From Candidatus Hydrogenedens sp. (GTDB taxonomy: Bacteria > Hydrogenedentota > Hydrogenedentia > Hydrogenedentales > CAITNO01): DNA of 64,000 bases. Where the stretch lies: positions 28,924 through 92,923 of the forward strand of contig JAAYJV010000175.1 in NCBI GenBank assembly GCA_012522755.1, written 5' to 3'. Below are positions 1 to 7,661 of the stretch, one piece after another (position 1 is the stretch's first letter; every line of letters begins with the position of its first letter). The notes below the pieces were generated by a model. That model was not told the DNA's origin, ran no database searches, and was given only the letters and a program-made list of their open reading frames with translations. Position numbers and translations under genes: made by a program.

Positions 1-263
1 GTGTTCACAAGAACCCCGCCTTCCTGGCTTCCAATCTCCCCTTGTGTCGTGAAGATCCCGGCCTCATCGATGTGGCTCCCACCGTTCTGAGCTGGCTCGG
101 CGTGGATTCAGGGGACATGGAAGGACGCCCCTTCACAGCCTCTGCAGGTGTCGCTGAAGAAATGAGAGGGGAGAGCTGGATCAAAGGGGCGGAAACCAAG
201 TACACTGAAGAGGAAGAAGCGCTTTTGGAACAACGGATGAAAGCACTGGGATACTTCGAATGA
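1..263 (+). CDS. Alkaline-phosphatase-superfamily enzyme, C-terminal end only
   Basis: Last 86 codons of a gene that starts before the window; the frame enters at base 3. The tail contains GLIDVAPTVLSWLGV followed by MEGRPF, the C-terminal signature common to sulfatases and type I phosphodiesterases/nucleotide pyrophosphatases of the alkaline-phosphatase superfamily, and it ends in RMKALGYFE, a common ending in that group. The nucleophile and metal ligands lie upstream and cannot be seen, so the substrate is unknown. Its stop overlaps the start of the next gene (ATGA), so the two are probably co-translated. A sulfatase or a phosphodiesterase remain equally possible. Confidence 0.65.
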   Translation, partial: VHKNPAFLASNLPLCREDPGLIDVAPTVLSWLGVDSGDMEGRPFTASAGVAEEMRGESWIKGAETKYTEEEEALLEQRMKALGYFE

Positions 264-1384
264 AACTGCGTATAGCCATGGTGGGTGCATGCCCCTTTCC
301 CGCGCCACAGGGCAGCCAGGTTTTTATGAACTATACGGCGGAATGTCTGCGCCTTCAGGGCCACGAAGTGCATCTGGTTGTTTATGGCTATGGTCTGGGT
401 GAAGATCCGCCGGGCGCACAAATTCACCGGGCCATGCGTATTCCCTTTGCCACAAAGACCGAAGCGGGTCCTTCTCTGGCAAAACCCTTTCAGGATATGA
501 CCTTGGCCATGAAACTGCGCCGGGTGATCCGCAAACATCGTATCCAGGTTGTCTGTGCCCATAATTATGAGGCTCTTCTGGCGGCGCTCATGGTTCGGAA
601 ACGGCCCATCCTTTATTTTGCGCATAATGCCATGTATGATGAGTTGCCCTACTTCCTTTCACATGGTGATATCACCCGGGAAATCGGCCATTGTCTGGAT
701 CGGACTTTTCCGCGGCTGGCCGATGCGGTCATTGCACCGCACAAGCGGCTGGCGGGTTATCTGGTAGCCCGGGGCTGCGATCAGGAGCGTGTCTTTGCAG
801 TGCCCCCTCCCATAGACGCTTCTCCCTTTGAACCTCTTCCGGCGGAATCTTCTTTGCCGCCCGTCCTCTATGCGGGTAATCTCGACAAATATCAGAATCT
901 GTCTCTTCTCTTCAAATCCATGAAACTCGTGAGAAAGAAATATCCCGAGGCCCGGCTCATGGTGGCCACGGCGTCTTCGGCGGCCCATCTGGAAGCCGAA
1001 GTTGTTCATGCGACCTCCCTGAAGGAGCTCAGTCCTTTTCTTTCCCAGGATGGCGTTTTTGCCGCGCCACGCGTGTCCTGGTCCGGCTATCCCATCAAAA
1101 TGCTCAACGCCATGGCGGCGGGAAAAGCTGTTGTGGCCTGTGAGAGCGCAGCCTATCCACTGGCTCACGAAGAAACGGGATTAATCGTCCCGGACAATGA
1201 TGTTACTTCCTATGCAGCCGCGTTGATTCGTTTGCTGGAAAACAGTTCATTGCGTACGGAGTTGGGTGGGCTTGCCCGCGAGCAGATTGAAAAAGAGCAT
1301 CTCCCTCTGGAAACAGGAGCACGCTTGTCAGAAATTGCCCTGGCTGTCTGGGAAGGCCGCCAGAAAAAGCCCGCCTCTTCTTGA
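260..1384 (+). CDS. Family 4-type glycosyltransferase
   Basis: 374 aa, the usual size for GT-B fold glycosyltransferases. The N-terminus (RIAMVGACPFPAPQGSQVF) is the Rossmann-like acceptor domain with the small-residue loop typical of GT4. The C-terminal half begins near PPVLYAGNLDKYQNLSLLF (residues about 200-220) and holds the nucleotide-sugar site region SGYPIKMLNAMAAGKAVVA (about 275-293), where GT4 enzymes carry the E-x7-E motif; here the first Glu position is replaced within the SGYPIK segment. It probably adds a sugar to an envelope glycan or lipid at the cytoplasmic membrane. It starts inside the stop of the preceding phosphatase-family gene. Donor and acceptor cannot be read from sequence. 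Confidence 0.8.
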   Translation: MKLRIAMVGACPFPAPQGSQVFMNYTAECLRLQGHEVHLVVYGYGLGEDPPGAQIHRAMRIPFATKTEAGPSLAKPFQDMTLAMKLRRVIRKHRIQVVCAHNYEALLAALMVRKRPILYFAHNAMYDELPYFLSHGDITREIGHCLDRTFPRLADAVIAPHKRLAGYLVARGCDQERVFAVPPPIDASPFEPLPAESSLPPVLYAGNLDKYQNLSLLFKSMKLVRKKYPEARLMVATASSAAHLEAEVVHATSLKELSPFLSQDGVFAAPRVSWSGYPIKMLNAMAAGKAVVACESAAYPLAHEETGLIVPDNDVTSYAAALIRLLENSSLRTELGGLAREQIEKEHLPLETGARLSEIALAVWEGRQKKPASS

Positions 1385-1545
1385 TCTCCTCTGTCTTGAC
1401 AGAGATATAATATATACTGAAAGTATTCATGCGCTGATTGATCATGGGTCAGCGATTTTCAATAGTCAACCTTCACGGGACCCCGATGTCCTTCATTGCG
1501 GGCATGTCTTTTTCTGCGCCCGCCCATACAACAGGAGATTCAAAG

Positions 1546-3231
1546 ATGTTGAAATTTATGGCTCGTCATAAAATACTGTCCGGTATTGCCATTGTGATTC
1601 TGGTGCTCTTTCTCACGGCCTTCGCTTATGTGCGCTATAAGATGCAGGGCTCGCATAGAGAATATGCCATTGACTTTGTGCTCCCCGATGCCGGAGGCTG
1701 GGATTCGGTAGAAAATCTGGAAGTGGGGGTGGCCGTCCGTGATGTGACCCCCTCTTTTGAGGACAAGGACACCTGGGTCGATGTGGATGGCGATGGCAAA
1801 TTTACAAAAGGAGTGGACGAATGGCATGACCTGAACGGAAACGGCAAAATGGATTTTGTCTGGATAGCCGGTTTCGACATGTCCCGGCCAGCCATGGGCG
1901 TGAACGATCCTCTCTGGTCACGAGCCATGGCTTTCCGCAACAACGGCGTGACCATCGTCATGGTGAGCATCGACAGTATCGGCATCACCTATGACCGTTA
2001 TATCACCATTCGAAAAATGATCCATGAGGCCAACCCGGATATTGATCATGTTGTCTTTGCGGTCACACACTCTCACGAAGCGCCGGACACCATGGGTATC
2101 TGGAGCTACAGTCTGCTGTGGCGTTCCCTCTTTGACGAAGACTATATGACCATGCTCAAGGAAAAGACCCGTGATGCCGTTCTGGAAGCGGTGGAAAACC
2201 TTCAACCTGCTGATACGGTCATCGCCACGGGTTACGTCCCTGAAGAAAATTTTATCCGTGACAGCCGTGAACCCTTCGTCATGGACCACCAGTTGCCTCT
2301 GGCCTGGTTCAAAGAAAAAGGCACGGACAATACCATCGCCATCCTCACCTCCTGGGGCATGCATCCGGAAGCAGCCGGCAGCAAAAACCTCATGATCAGT
2401 TCAGACTTTGTCCATTATTTCCGTGATGCTCTGGAAAACGGACTGGAAGGTCCCGGTGCTTTTGAAGGCTTCGGCGGAAAATGCGTTTTCTTCGCAGGAC
2501 CTCTGGGCGGCTTAATGAACCAGCTGCGTATTGAAATCACCGATCGTTTCGGTACGCCATTTAAAGAGGAGAGTCTGGGAAAAGCACAGGCCCAGGGAGA
2601 GAATCTGGCTATCATTGCCGCCAATGCCCTGCGTAGTGCTGAAGCCCGACCCATGACAGAGCATCAGGTGGCTGTAAGTGCCCAGACCTTTTTCCTGACC
2701 ATGGGATGGCCTTTCAAAGCGGCTCTCTATCTGGGTATTGTTCACCCGGGTATTTATAACGGTCAGGCGAAGAGCGAGATCAACGCCCTGCGTATCGGTG
2801 AGATTGAGATTGTCACCACTCCCGGCGAGATTTTTCCCGAAATCGTCTTCGGTGGCATTGAGAATCCCGAAGGAGCCGATTTCAAGATTGATCCTGTGGA
2901 AGTGCCGCCCTTCTTTGAAGTCATGAAGGGAGCCCTTAAAATGAACTTCAACCTGGCCAACGATGAAATAGGGTACATCGTCCCCAAATCACAGTGGGAT
3001 CAGAAAGCGCCCTATACTTATGGCCGGGACAAAGCACCCTATGGCGAAATGTATACCGGCAATCCCGAAGTGGCGCCGGGTATTCATCGGATAACCATGG
3101 ACGTCCTTGGACGGCTCCATGCGAGTCTGGATGAAATGCCCGCTGTTGAGGCTGTCGAAGCCGTTGACACTGTCGAGGCTGTAGAATCTGTAGAAGCCGC
3201 TGAGACAGGGGAGAATGTAGAGGCTGTCTGA
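1546..3231 (+). CDS. Membrane-anchored neutral/alkaline ceramidase-like protein
   Basis: 561 aa from ATG 1546, chosen because CAGGAG lies just upstream; a longer frame from 1438 has no such site. One membrane segment at residues about 11-28 anchors the protein, with the rest outside. The body matches the neutral ceramidase N-terminal family: EVGVAVRDVTP, then THSHEAPDTMG, a likely metal-binding segment, and SWGMHPEAAGS. Two calcium-loop-like stretches, DVDGDGKF (79-86) and DLNGNGKMD (95-103), interrupt the start of the domain. The last 30 residues are a repetitive Val-Glu-Ala tail. Family members hydrolyse amide-linked lipids, but many bacterial relatives have unknown substrates, so ceramide itself is not assured. 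It converges directly on rmuC with no spacer. Confidence 0.75.
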   Translation: MLKFMARHKILSGIAIVILVLFLTAFAYVRYKMQGSHREYAIDFVLPDAGGWDSVENLEVGVAVRDVTPSFEDKDTWVDVDGDGKFTKGVDEWHDLNGNGKMDFVWIAGFDMSRPAMGVNDPLWSRAMAFRNNGVTIVMVSIDSIGITYDRYITIRKMIHEANPDIDHVVFAVTHSHEAPDTMGIWSYSLLWRSLFDEDYMTMLKEKTRDAVLEAVENLQPADTVIATGYVPEENFIRDSREPFVMDHQLPLAWFKEKGTDNTIAILTSWGMHPEAAGSKNLMISSDFVHYFRDALENGLEGPGAFEGFGGKCVFFAGPLGGLMNQLRIEITDRFGTPFKEESLGKAQAQGENLAIIAANALRSAEARPMTEHQVAVSAQTFFLTMGWPFKAALYLGIVHPGIYNGQAKSEINALRIGEIEIVTTPGEIFPEIVFGGIENPEGADFKIDPVEVPPFFEVMKGALKMNFNLANDEIGYIVPKSQWDQKAPYTYGRDKAPYGEMYTGNPEVAPGIHRITMDVLGRLHASLDEMPAVEAVEAVDTVEAVESVEAAETGENVEAV

Positions 3232-4827
3232 TCAGGGTTGAATTGTGTCATCTTCTCCGGATGTCGATGAAAGCTCGGCATCCGGAGTTTCTTTTTCTTC
3301 TTCCGAAATGTCAGTAACACCAATCAGTTCCTGAGCCTGTATGCTGCGCAGCTCCGGATCGAGGGTGTCGGTGAGAGGGATCTCATCAGCCGTGGTGGAC
3401 TTCAATTCTTTGAAACGTCTGGCGGTAACCAGTACCCGTGATTCCAGGGTTCCTACAGCAGCGTTATACGCTTCAGAAGCTGCTTTCAAGCCTTTCTGCA
3501 AACGGCCGAAATGTTCCGTCAATACACGAATGCGATCGTAGAGTTCGTTGCCAAGATCGCTGATCTTCCGGGCATTTTTAGCCAGATGGTCCTGCCGCCA
3601 GCCATAAGCAACAGCTTTCAGAAGGGCGATGAGCGTTGTCGGCGTGGCGATGATGACCTGCTGTTTGATCCCGTCATCGAGCAGCAGATGATCCTGTTCC
3701 AGAGCAGCACTGAAAAAGGATTCTGCAGGGAGAAAGAGAACTACAAATTCAGGGGTGCGCTCAAATTGCCGCCAATATTCTTTGGCACTCAGATCATTGA
3801 TGTGCTTGCGTATTTGCCGGGCATGGGCCATCATGAACTGTTTTTTCTGATCTTCGTCCTGTGTTTCCAGGGCACTGAGATAGCCTTCCAGTGAAACCTT
3901 TGAATCGACAATAATATCTTTGTCGTTGGGAAGGTGAATCACCATGTCCGGGCGCAGACGGCCTTCTTCAGAAGTGACGGAAAGCTGCGGCGTAAAATCA
4001 CAATGCTCCTGCATACCCGCCATTTCAACAACGCGTTGCAATTGTATTTCGCCCCAGCGGCCCCGGGTGGCGGGACGGCGCAGGGCTGTCACCAGCTTGT
4101 TCGTTTCCGACTGGAGTTGTCCATGGGTTTGTGTCAGGGATTTGACCTGCTCCGTCAGAGAGACATAGGCTTCTGTACGGGTCTTTTCCACTTCGCTGAT
4201 CTGTTTGTTCACGGCCGCCAGCGAGTCCTGCAGAGGCTTCACCAGACTGTCAATGGCTTTCTGCCTCAGTTCCAGATCCCCTTTGGCCGTCGTCTGAAAC
4301 CGCTCCAGATTTTCTTTTGCCAGTTGAAGAAAGGAGGCATTGTTGCTCTTCAAGGCTTCAGCGGAGAGGGACTTGAAGGCATGAGACAACTTTTCCTGGG
4401 CCTCATTGAGGAGCGCCAGTTTTTCATCAGCTGCTTTCCGTTCCCCTTCCCTGGCCGTCTGCAATTCAGCCATTTCTGTTTCGAGTCGATTCTTTTCGTT
4501 TCGGAGAGTCTCGAATTTTTCCTCACCAAGCCGAAGTTTTTCTTCAAGAGAAGGGATGAGCGTATTTTTGGCTTCCGCAGCGGCACAACGGGCATTGAGC
4601 TCTCCAGTCTTGTTCCGCAACTGTTCCACAACTTCCCCTTGTTCTTGCAGTTCTCCCTTCAATCGTTCTTCATTTTCCCGGGAGGCGCGCAGCTGCTCTC
4701 TGGCTGTAATGAGTTCTTCCGTGCCTGATTCTGAAGGGGTGGAGGTCTTTTGAAAAAGACGCTGGGCAAGAAGGGCGAAAAGAGCGACAATCAAACAGAA
4801 AATCAATACACCGTGAAAAGGATCCAT
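3232..4827 (-). CDS. rmuC: RmuC family DNA recombination protein
   Basis: 531 aa when started at the ATG at 4827, which is preceded by GGGGGAA; an upstream in-frame ATG exists but would put extra residues before the membrane helix. Order of parts: membrane anchor (DPFHGVLIFCLIVALFALLA), a long coiled coil at about 40-230 rich in Glu, Lys, Gln and Leu, then the RmuC domain with ATRGRWGEIQLQRVVEMAGM, RPDMVIHLPNDKDIIVDSKV and FLPAESFFSAALE, which resembles a PD-(D/E)xK-type nuclease core (the DSKV Asp/Lys pair). Known role in E. coli: limits inversions at short inverted repeats. That is interesting in a genome with many inverted repeats, though no link is shown. The tail is acidic. Confidence 0.92.
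   Translation of the reverse strand: MDPFHGVLIFCLIVALFALLAQRLFQKTSTPSESGTEELITAREQLRASRENEERLKGELQEQGEVVEQLRNKTGELNARCAAAEAKNTLIPSLEEKLRLGEEKFETLRNEKNRLETEMAELQTAREGERKAADEKLALLNEAQEKLSHAFKSLSAEALKSNNASFLQLAKENLERFQTTAKGDLELRQKAIDSLVKPLQDSLAAVNKQISEVEKTRTEAYVSLTEQVKSLTQTHGQLQSETNKLVTALRRPATRGRWGEIQLQRVVEMAGMQEHCDFTPQLSVTSEEGRLRPDMVIHLPNDKDIIVDSKVSLEGYLSALETQDEDQKKQFMMAHARQIRKHINDLSAKEYWRQFERTPEFVVLFLPAESFFSAALEQDHLLLDDGIKQQVIIATPTTLIALLKAVAYGWRQDHLAKNARKISDLGNELYDRIRVLTEHFGRLQKGLKAASEAYNAAVGTLESRVLVTARRFKELKSTTADEIPLTDTLDPELRSIQAQELIGVTDISEEEKETPDAELSSTSGEDDTIQP
3255..3300 (+). terminator. Rho-independent terminator inside the 3' end of rmuC
   Basis: CTCCGGATG (3255-3263) and CATCCGGAG (3279-3287) form a perfect 9-bp stem with a 15-base loop, followed by TTTCTTTTTCTTC. 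It is oriented to stop transcription of the ceramidase-like gene that ends 24 bases earlier. The same bases encode the last residues of RmuC on the other strand. Confidence 0.8.
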
Positions 4828-4867
4828 GGACAGTTCCCCCATATGTTGAAAAAAGTACAGACTCCTG

Positions 4868-5605
4868 TCAGGACTGAGGTTTCCAGAACTCATGCTTTCC
4901 CGGAACAGGAATATTCAGATTCTCAAAATCGACCGCTTTGGTCCTGGCCTTGCGTGAATTGACCATATAGGCTGCACGCAGTTGTTCGCCATAATGCTTT
5001 CGCACTGATTTCCACAGGTAACGGACCAGATCGGAATAGGCGGATTTCGGCAGTTTTTTGAAAAGGAGAACGACCTCATACAGTTCCTGCCCGAAAGGAT
5101 TCCGGCCCATCGGTTTGGTTGAGGCGCGTTGCACCGTGGCTTCCACGATATGTTCCTGTTCATCAGGGATGGGCAGCCGTATTTCCACCGTCGCATCCAT
5201 GGGAAAAGAAACCTCCGAAACAAGCCGGGCGCCCAGAACACTCAGATCGCAAAACTGGGCTCCCAGGAAATGAGGCGTTTTCTGAGTGCGGATACCTGTC
5301 TGCAGCGAAAAGGGAACGCGCCAGGCCTGCCGTTTCATATTCTGATTGTTCACAGGTTGCCGGTGAAGTTGAATGGAGGGTTGGTTGGCCGGCAGAAAGG
5401 AAAGAAGGCGCATGTAATACAACAGGCTGAAACCCTCTTTGGCAAGTTCCATGATAACCGGGGTACCGGCTTGCAATGCCGTGGGATTGCTGAAGCTCAG
5501 AAGTACGGTTCCATCCTGCCCAACTTCCTTGATCCGGGCGTTTCTTCTCGGATATTTTCCAATAGTAAGAAATACCCGCTCGCCTGTGCCCAGATATGAA
5601 CGCAT
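4868..5605 (-). CDS. PilZ domain protein, probable c-di-GMP receptor
   Basis: 245 aa. The N-terminal half (residues 1-100) resembles the YcgR-like flagellar-brake/PilZN domain. The PilZ domain starts with RQAWR (the RxxxR motif, about residue 113) and continues with CDLSVLGARL, matching the D/NxSxxG motif that contacts c-di-GMP, so the ligand-binding residues are present. A Lys/Arg-rich C-terminus follows. It is cytoplasmic, with no signal peptide. It lies 40 bp upstream of rmuC on the same strand and may share its transcript. No flagellar or pilus genes are nearby, so the output is unknown. Confidence 0.8.
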   Translation of the reverse strand: MRSYLGTGERVFLTIGKYPRRNARIKEVGQDGTVLLSFSNPTALQAGTPVIMELAKEGFSLLYYMRLLSFLPANQPSIQLHRQPVNNQNMKRQAWRVPFSLQTGIRTQKTPHFLGAQFCDLSVLGARLVSEVSFPMDATVEIRLPIPDEQEHIVEATVQRASTKPMGRNPFGQELYEVVLLFKKLPKSAYSDLVRYLWKSVRKHYGEQLRAAYMVNSRKARTKAVDFENLNIPVPGKHEFWKPQS

Positions 5606-5671
5606 GAGTGCTTGCTCTCCGTTGATGTGACTCTTCTCTATGCCTCAGTCGGTACCGACCACTGTCGCCTG

Positions 5672-5680
5672 ATTATAACA
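5672..5680 (-). promoter_or_regulatory. Extended -10 promoter for the PilZ-rmuC pair
   Basis: On the minus strand TGTTATAAT is a perfect TATAAT preceded by TGn. No good -35 is seen at 16-18 bases, as expected for an extended -10 promoter. A perfect 12-bp palindrome, GTCGGTACCGAC (5648-5659), lies between it and the PilZ start and could be an operator. Confidence 0.45.
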
Positions 5681-5899
5681 AATAATAGCCCAAGCATGTT
5701 CCATACAGCAAGAGCGATACCGGACTTGCCGGAATTTATGTGAATCATACCATGAAAAGGGGCGGGGAGGGTGATTTTTTTTCTGGTTCTGCGAGAAAAT
5801 GAGAATTACAGCCCACAGTTTCATTTCAAAGCTGAATGTGCTATTCTCAAGCGGTCAATATTCAACTGCACACTTGGGCCTGCTATCAGGAGAATACGA

Positions 5900-6685
5900 A
5901 TGAGACCTCTCGCTGTTGTTACCGGCGCAAGCCGTGGTATAGGAAAAGGCATTGCACTGGCTTTGGCATCGGCCGGCTATGATCTGGCTGGACTGGCCAC
6001 TCGCCCCGATCCCGATAAACAGTCGGAAGGGCTCTATGCCGTCAAAGCTGAAGCGGAAAAACGGGGCGCTTCCTTCCAGGTGCTGGCCGGCAATATTGCC
6101 GCGCTGGATGAACATCAGGCTTGGATCGATACACTTCTGGAGCGCTTCGGTCGTATTGATCTGCTGGTGAACAATGCCGGAGTGGCGCCCCTGGAACGCA
6201 AAGAACTTCTGGACATGTCGCCGGAGAGTTTCGACCGGGTTCTGGGCATCAACCTTCGGGGCCCCTTCTTCTTCAGCCAGCGTGTGGCCGTAACCATGAA
6301 AAAGCTTCTGGAAGAGGGGCGGGAGATAGAGCCCAAAATCATTTTCATTTCCAGTATTTCCTCCCGCATTGTCAGTACAAACAGGGCCGAGTACTGTGTC
6401 AGCAAAGCAGGGTTGAGCATGGCCGCCCAGTGCTTCGCCATGGGATTGGCTTCCAGTGGTATACCCGTCTTTGATTTGCAGCCCGGCCTCATAGGCACGG
6501 ATATGACCTCGGCTGTAAAAGAAAAATACGATGCACTCATTGCGGAAGGCCTGGTGCCAGCCCAACGGTGGGGCACGCCTGAAGATGTGGGCCGTGCCGT
6601 CGTGGCACTGGCGCAAGGCGGCTTTGATTACAGTACGGGCGCGGTCATTGAAATAGGCGGCGGCATGGGGGTACAGCGTTTGTAA
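5900..6685 (+). CDS. Short-chain dehydrogenase/reductase, 3-oxoacyl-ACP reductase-like
   Basis: 261 aa from ATG 5900, with CAGGAGA just upstream; an in-frame extension to 5771 lacks a ribosome site and homology. The cofactor motif TGASRGIG sits at residues 8-15. NNAG follows, then the catalytic Ser in IFISSISSR and Tyr/Lys in YCVSK. The C-terminal GGGMGVQRL is typical of classical SDRs. Basic residues after the second strand (ATRPDPDK) suggest NADP preference, which is an inference. The family reduces carbonyls; FabG-like function is possible but no fatty-acid genes are adjacent, so it may act in sugar or polyol metabolism. Followed by about 1 kb of repeat-rich spacer. Confidence 0.85.
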   Translation: MRPLAVVTGASRGIGKGIALALASAGYDLAGLATRPDPDKQSEGLYAVKAEAEKRGASFQVLAGNIAALDEHQAWIDTLLERFGRIDLLVNNAGVAPLERKELLDMSPESFDRVLGINLRGPFFFSQRVAVTMKKLLEEGREIEPKIIFISSISSRIVSTNRAEYCVSKAGLSMAAQCFAMGLASSGIPVFDLQPGLIGTDMTSAVKEKYDALIAEGLVPAQRWGTPEDVGRAVVALAQGGFDYSTGAVIEIGGGMGVQRL

Positions 6686-6706
6686 TGAGGGACGAGGGTC
6701 GAGGGA

Positions 6707-6763
6707 GTGAGGGGATAGGTAGGGGAACGGCATGCCGTGCCCCGTTAGTCCTCTCTGTCCACT
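6707..6763. repeat. Palindrome module, degenerate copy
   Basis: Contains the 12-bp palindrome ACGGCATGCCGT (6727-6738), then CCCGTTAGTCC and CTCTGTCCACTGG. The same order appears at 40211-40310 and 60068-60170, where the palindrome is a perfect 20-mer. Confidence 0.7.
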
Positions 6764-6893
6764 GGTTTCAGATAATGCTCCGTCCCTAATCAAAGTTCCT
6801 CGCAGATCGGACGGATGTGGAAGGGGCGTAGACATGTCTTGGGATACAAAAGAGACTTCGGCGAGACACATAAGCCTCTTCCTCTTCTGTCTT

Positions 6894-7051
6894 CGTGTTG
6901 CTACCCGTCAACTTCCATTGTTTTTTTCGAAGAAGTTTGTGTTGGTATCGACCTAACTCCTTTGACTACAACATGTAGTGCGACTACAGATTCGACAGCC
7001 TGTCTTCCGACAAAATGTCTTTGGAAACCCTGAAAGACGTTGAGAGTCACT
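6894..7051. repeat. Leader module of intergenic repeat, copy 1
   Basis: Begins with ACCCGTCAACTTCCATTG and TTCGAAGAAGTT and ends with TGAGAGTCACT, directly before the inverted-repeat element. Related leaders stand at 34298-34392 (partial), 59335-59477 and 63867-64000. Confidence 0.7.
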
Positions 7052-7257
7052 CCTGGGAACGCCAATTTCCACATTGGCACACAGCGTATGATGACATTGA
7101 CATTTTGTAAACAGTGATGCGGCAACAGGTCTTTTGCTAAGCAAGAATAAAATAAAAGCCTTTGTAAACTCTGAGTCTTTGTTCTCCCGTCAAATGCATA
7201 CATAAGTCATGGTCTTTTTCCGGGTGTCCTGCCAATGTGGAAATTGGCGTTCCCAGG
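7052..7257. mobile_element. 206-bp MITE-like element with 28-bp terminal inverted repeats, copy 1
   Basis: The left end (7052-7079) reads CCTGGGAACGCCAATTTCC then ACATTGGCA; the right end (7230-7257) is its exact reverse complement. Each end also folds by itself (GCCAAT/ATTGGC). The interior is AT-rich, encodes nothing convincing, and is about three-quarters alike to the copy at 59478-59680. No transposase is in the window, so mobilisation in trans is inferred. Confidence 0.7.
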
Positions 7258-7383
7258 CTGCGCGACCCAAGGTCTTTAATTTATCAGTGTTAACCAGTGT
7301 TCATCTGTGGTTCTAAGGAAGGTCGTGTCAGCGTCATTTCTCGGTGGTCCTCTGTGCTCGCCGTGCCCATTGTGGTGAAAAAA

Positions 7384-7465
7384 GAAAGACTCATTTGGTT
7401 ACGGCTGTGCTGCGCTATGTGTTCCGTGATTGACCTGGTTTAAATTGAAAGACTCATTTGGTTAC
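7384..7465. repeat. 19-bp direct repeat flanking a composite-repeat fragment
   Basis: GAAAGACTCATTTGGTTAC occurs at 7384-7402 and 7447-7465. Between them TGTGCTGCGCT and GACCTGGTTTAAATTG resemble the right part of the composite repeat at 34715-34952 and 59738-59993. Confidence 0.6.
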
Positions 7466-7485
7466 AGCTCTTCTTTTCTGCACTA

Positions 7486-7515
7486 TTGCCTGTCTTTCCT
7501 GGCATGGAGTATACT
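7486..7515 (+). promoter_or_regulatory. Putative promoter of the redox/propeller operon
   Basis: TTGCCT (7486-7491), 18-base spacer, TATACT (7510-7515). It lies just after the repeat region and about 145 bases before the first gene, the only plausible promoter seen ahead of the 13-gene run. Confidence 0.45.
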
Positions 7516-7661
7516 TATTCACAAAGAAGGCTAATCAAGTCCGGGGTATGAGGGGTATGGCGGACTTTGCCTGCAGCAATCAGCAACACAGGAGATGATC
7601 CCTGAATCCCGATCAGGCTTTTGGAGTCTCATGGTTCAACCCGTATACAAAAGGAGAAATC

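Larger units (their letters stand above)
6686..7485. other. Repeat-rich intergenic region
   Basis: No gene with a ribosome site or family match is seen on either strand. It holds a palindrome module (6707-6763), a leader plus inverted-repeat element (6894-7257) and a 19-bp direct repeat (7384-7465). Each is annotated separately and each has relatives in the other large gaps of the window. Confidence 0.7.

Noticed and set aside
1396..1418. TTGACA followed by TATAAT/TATACT before the ceramidase-like gene
   Set aside because: Spacing is 4 or 11 bases, far too short; TTGATC with a 19-base gap to TATAAT is only a weak alternative.
7384..7465. Possible CRISPR-like repeat pair
   Set aside because: Only two units, and the spacer matches a known intergenic repeat; no cas genes.
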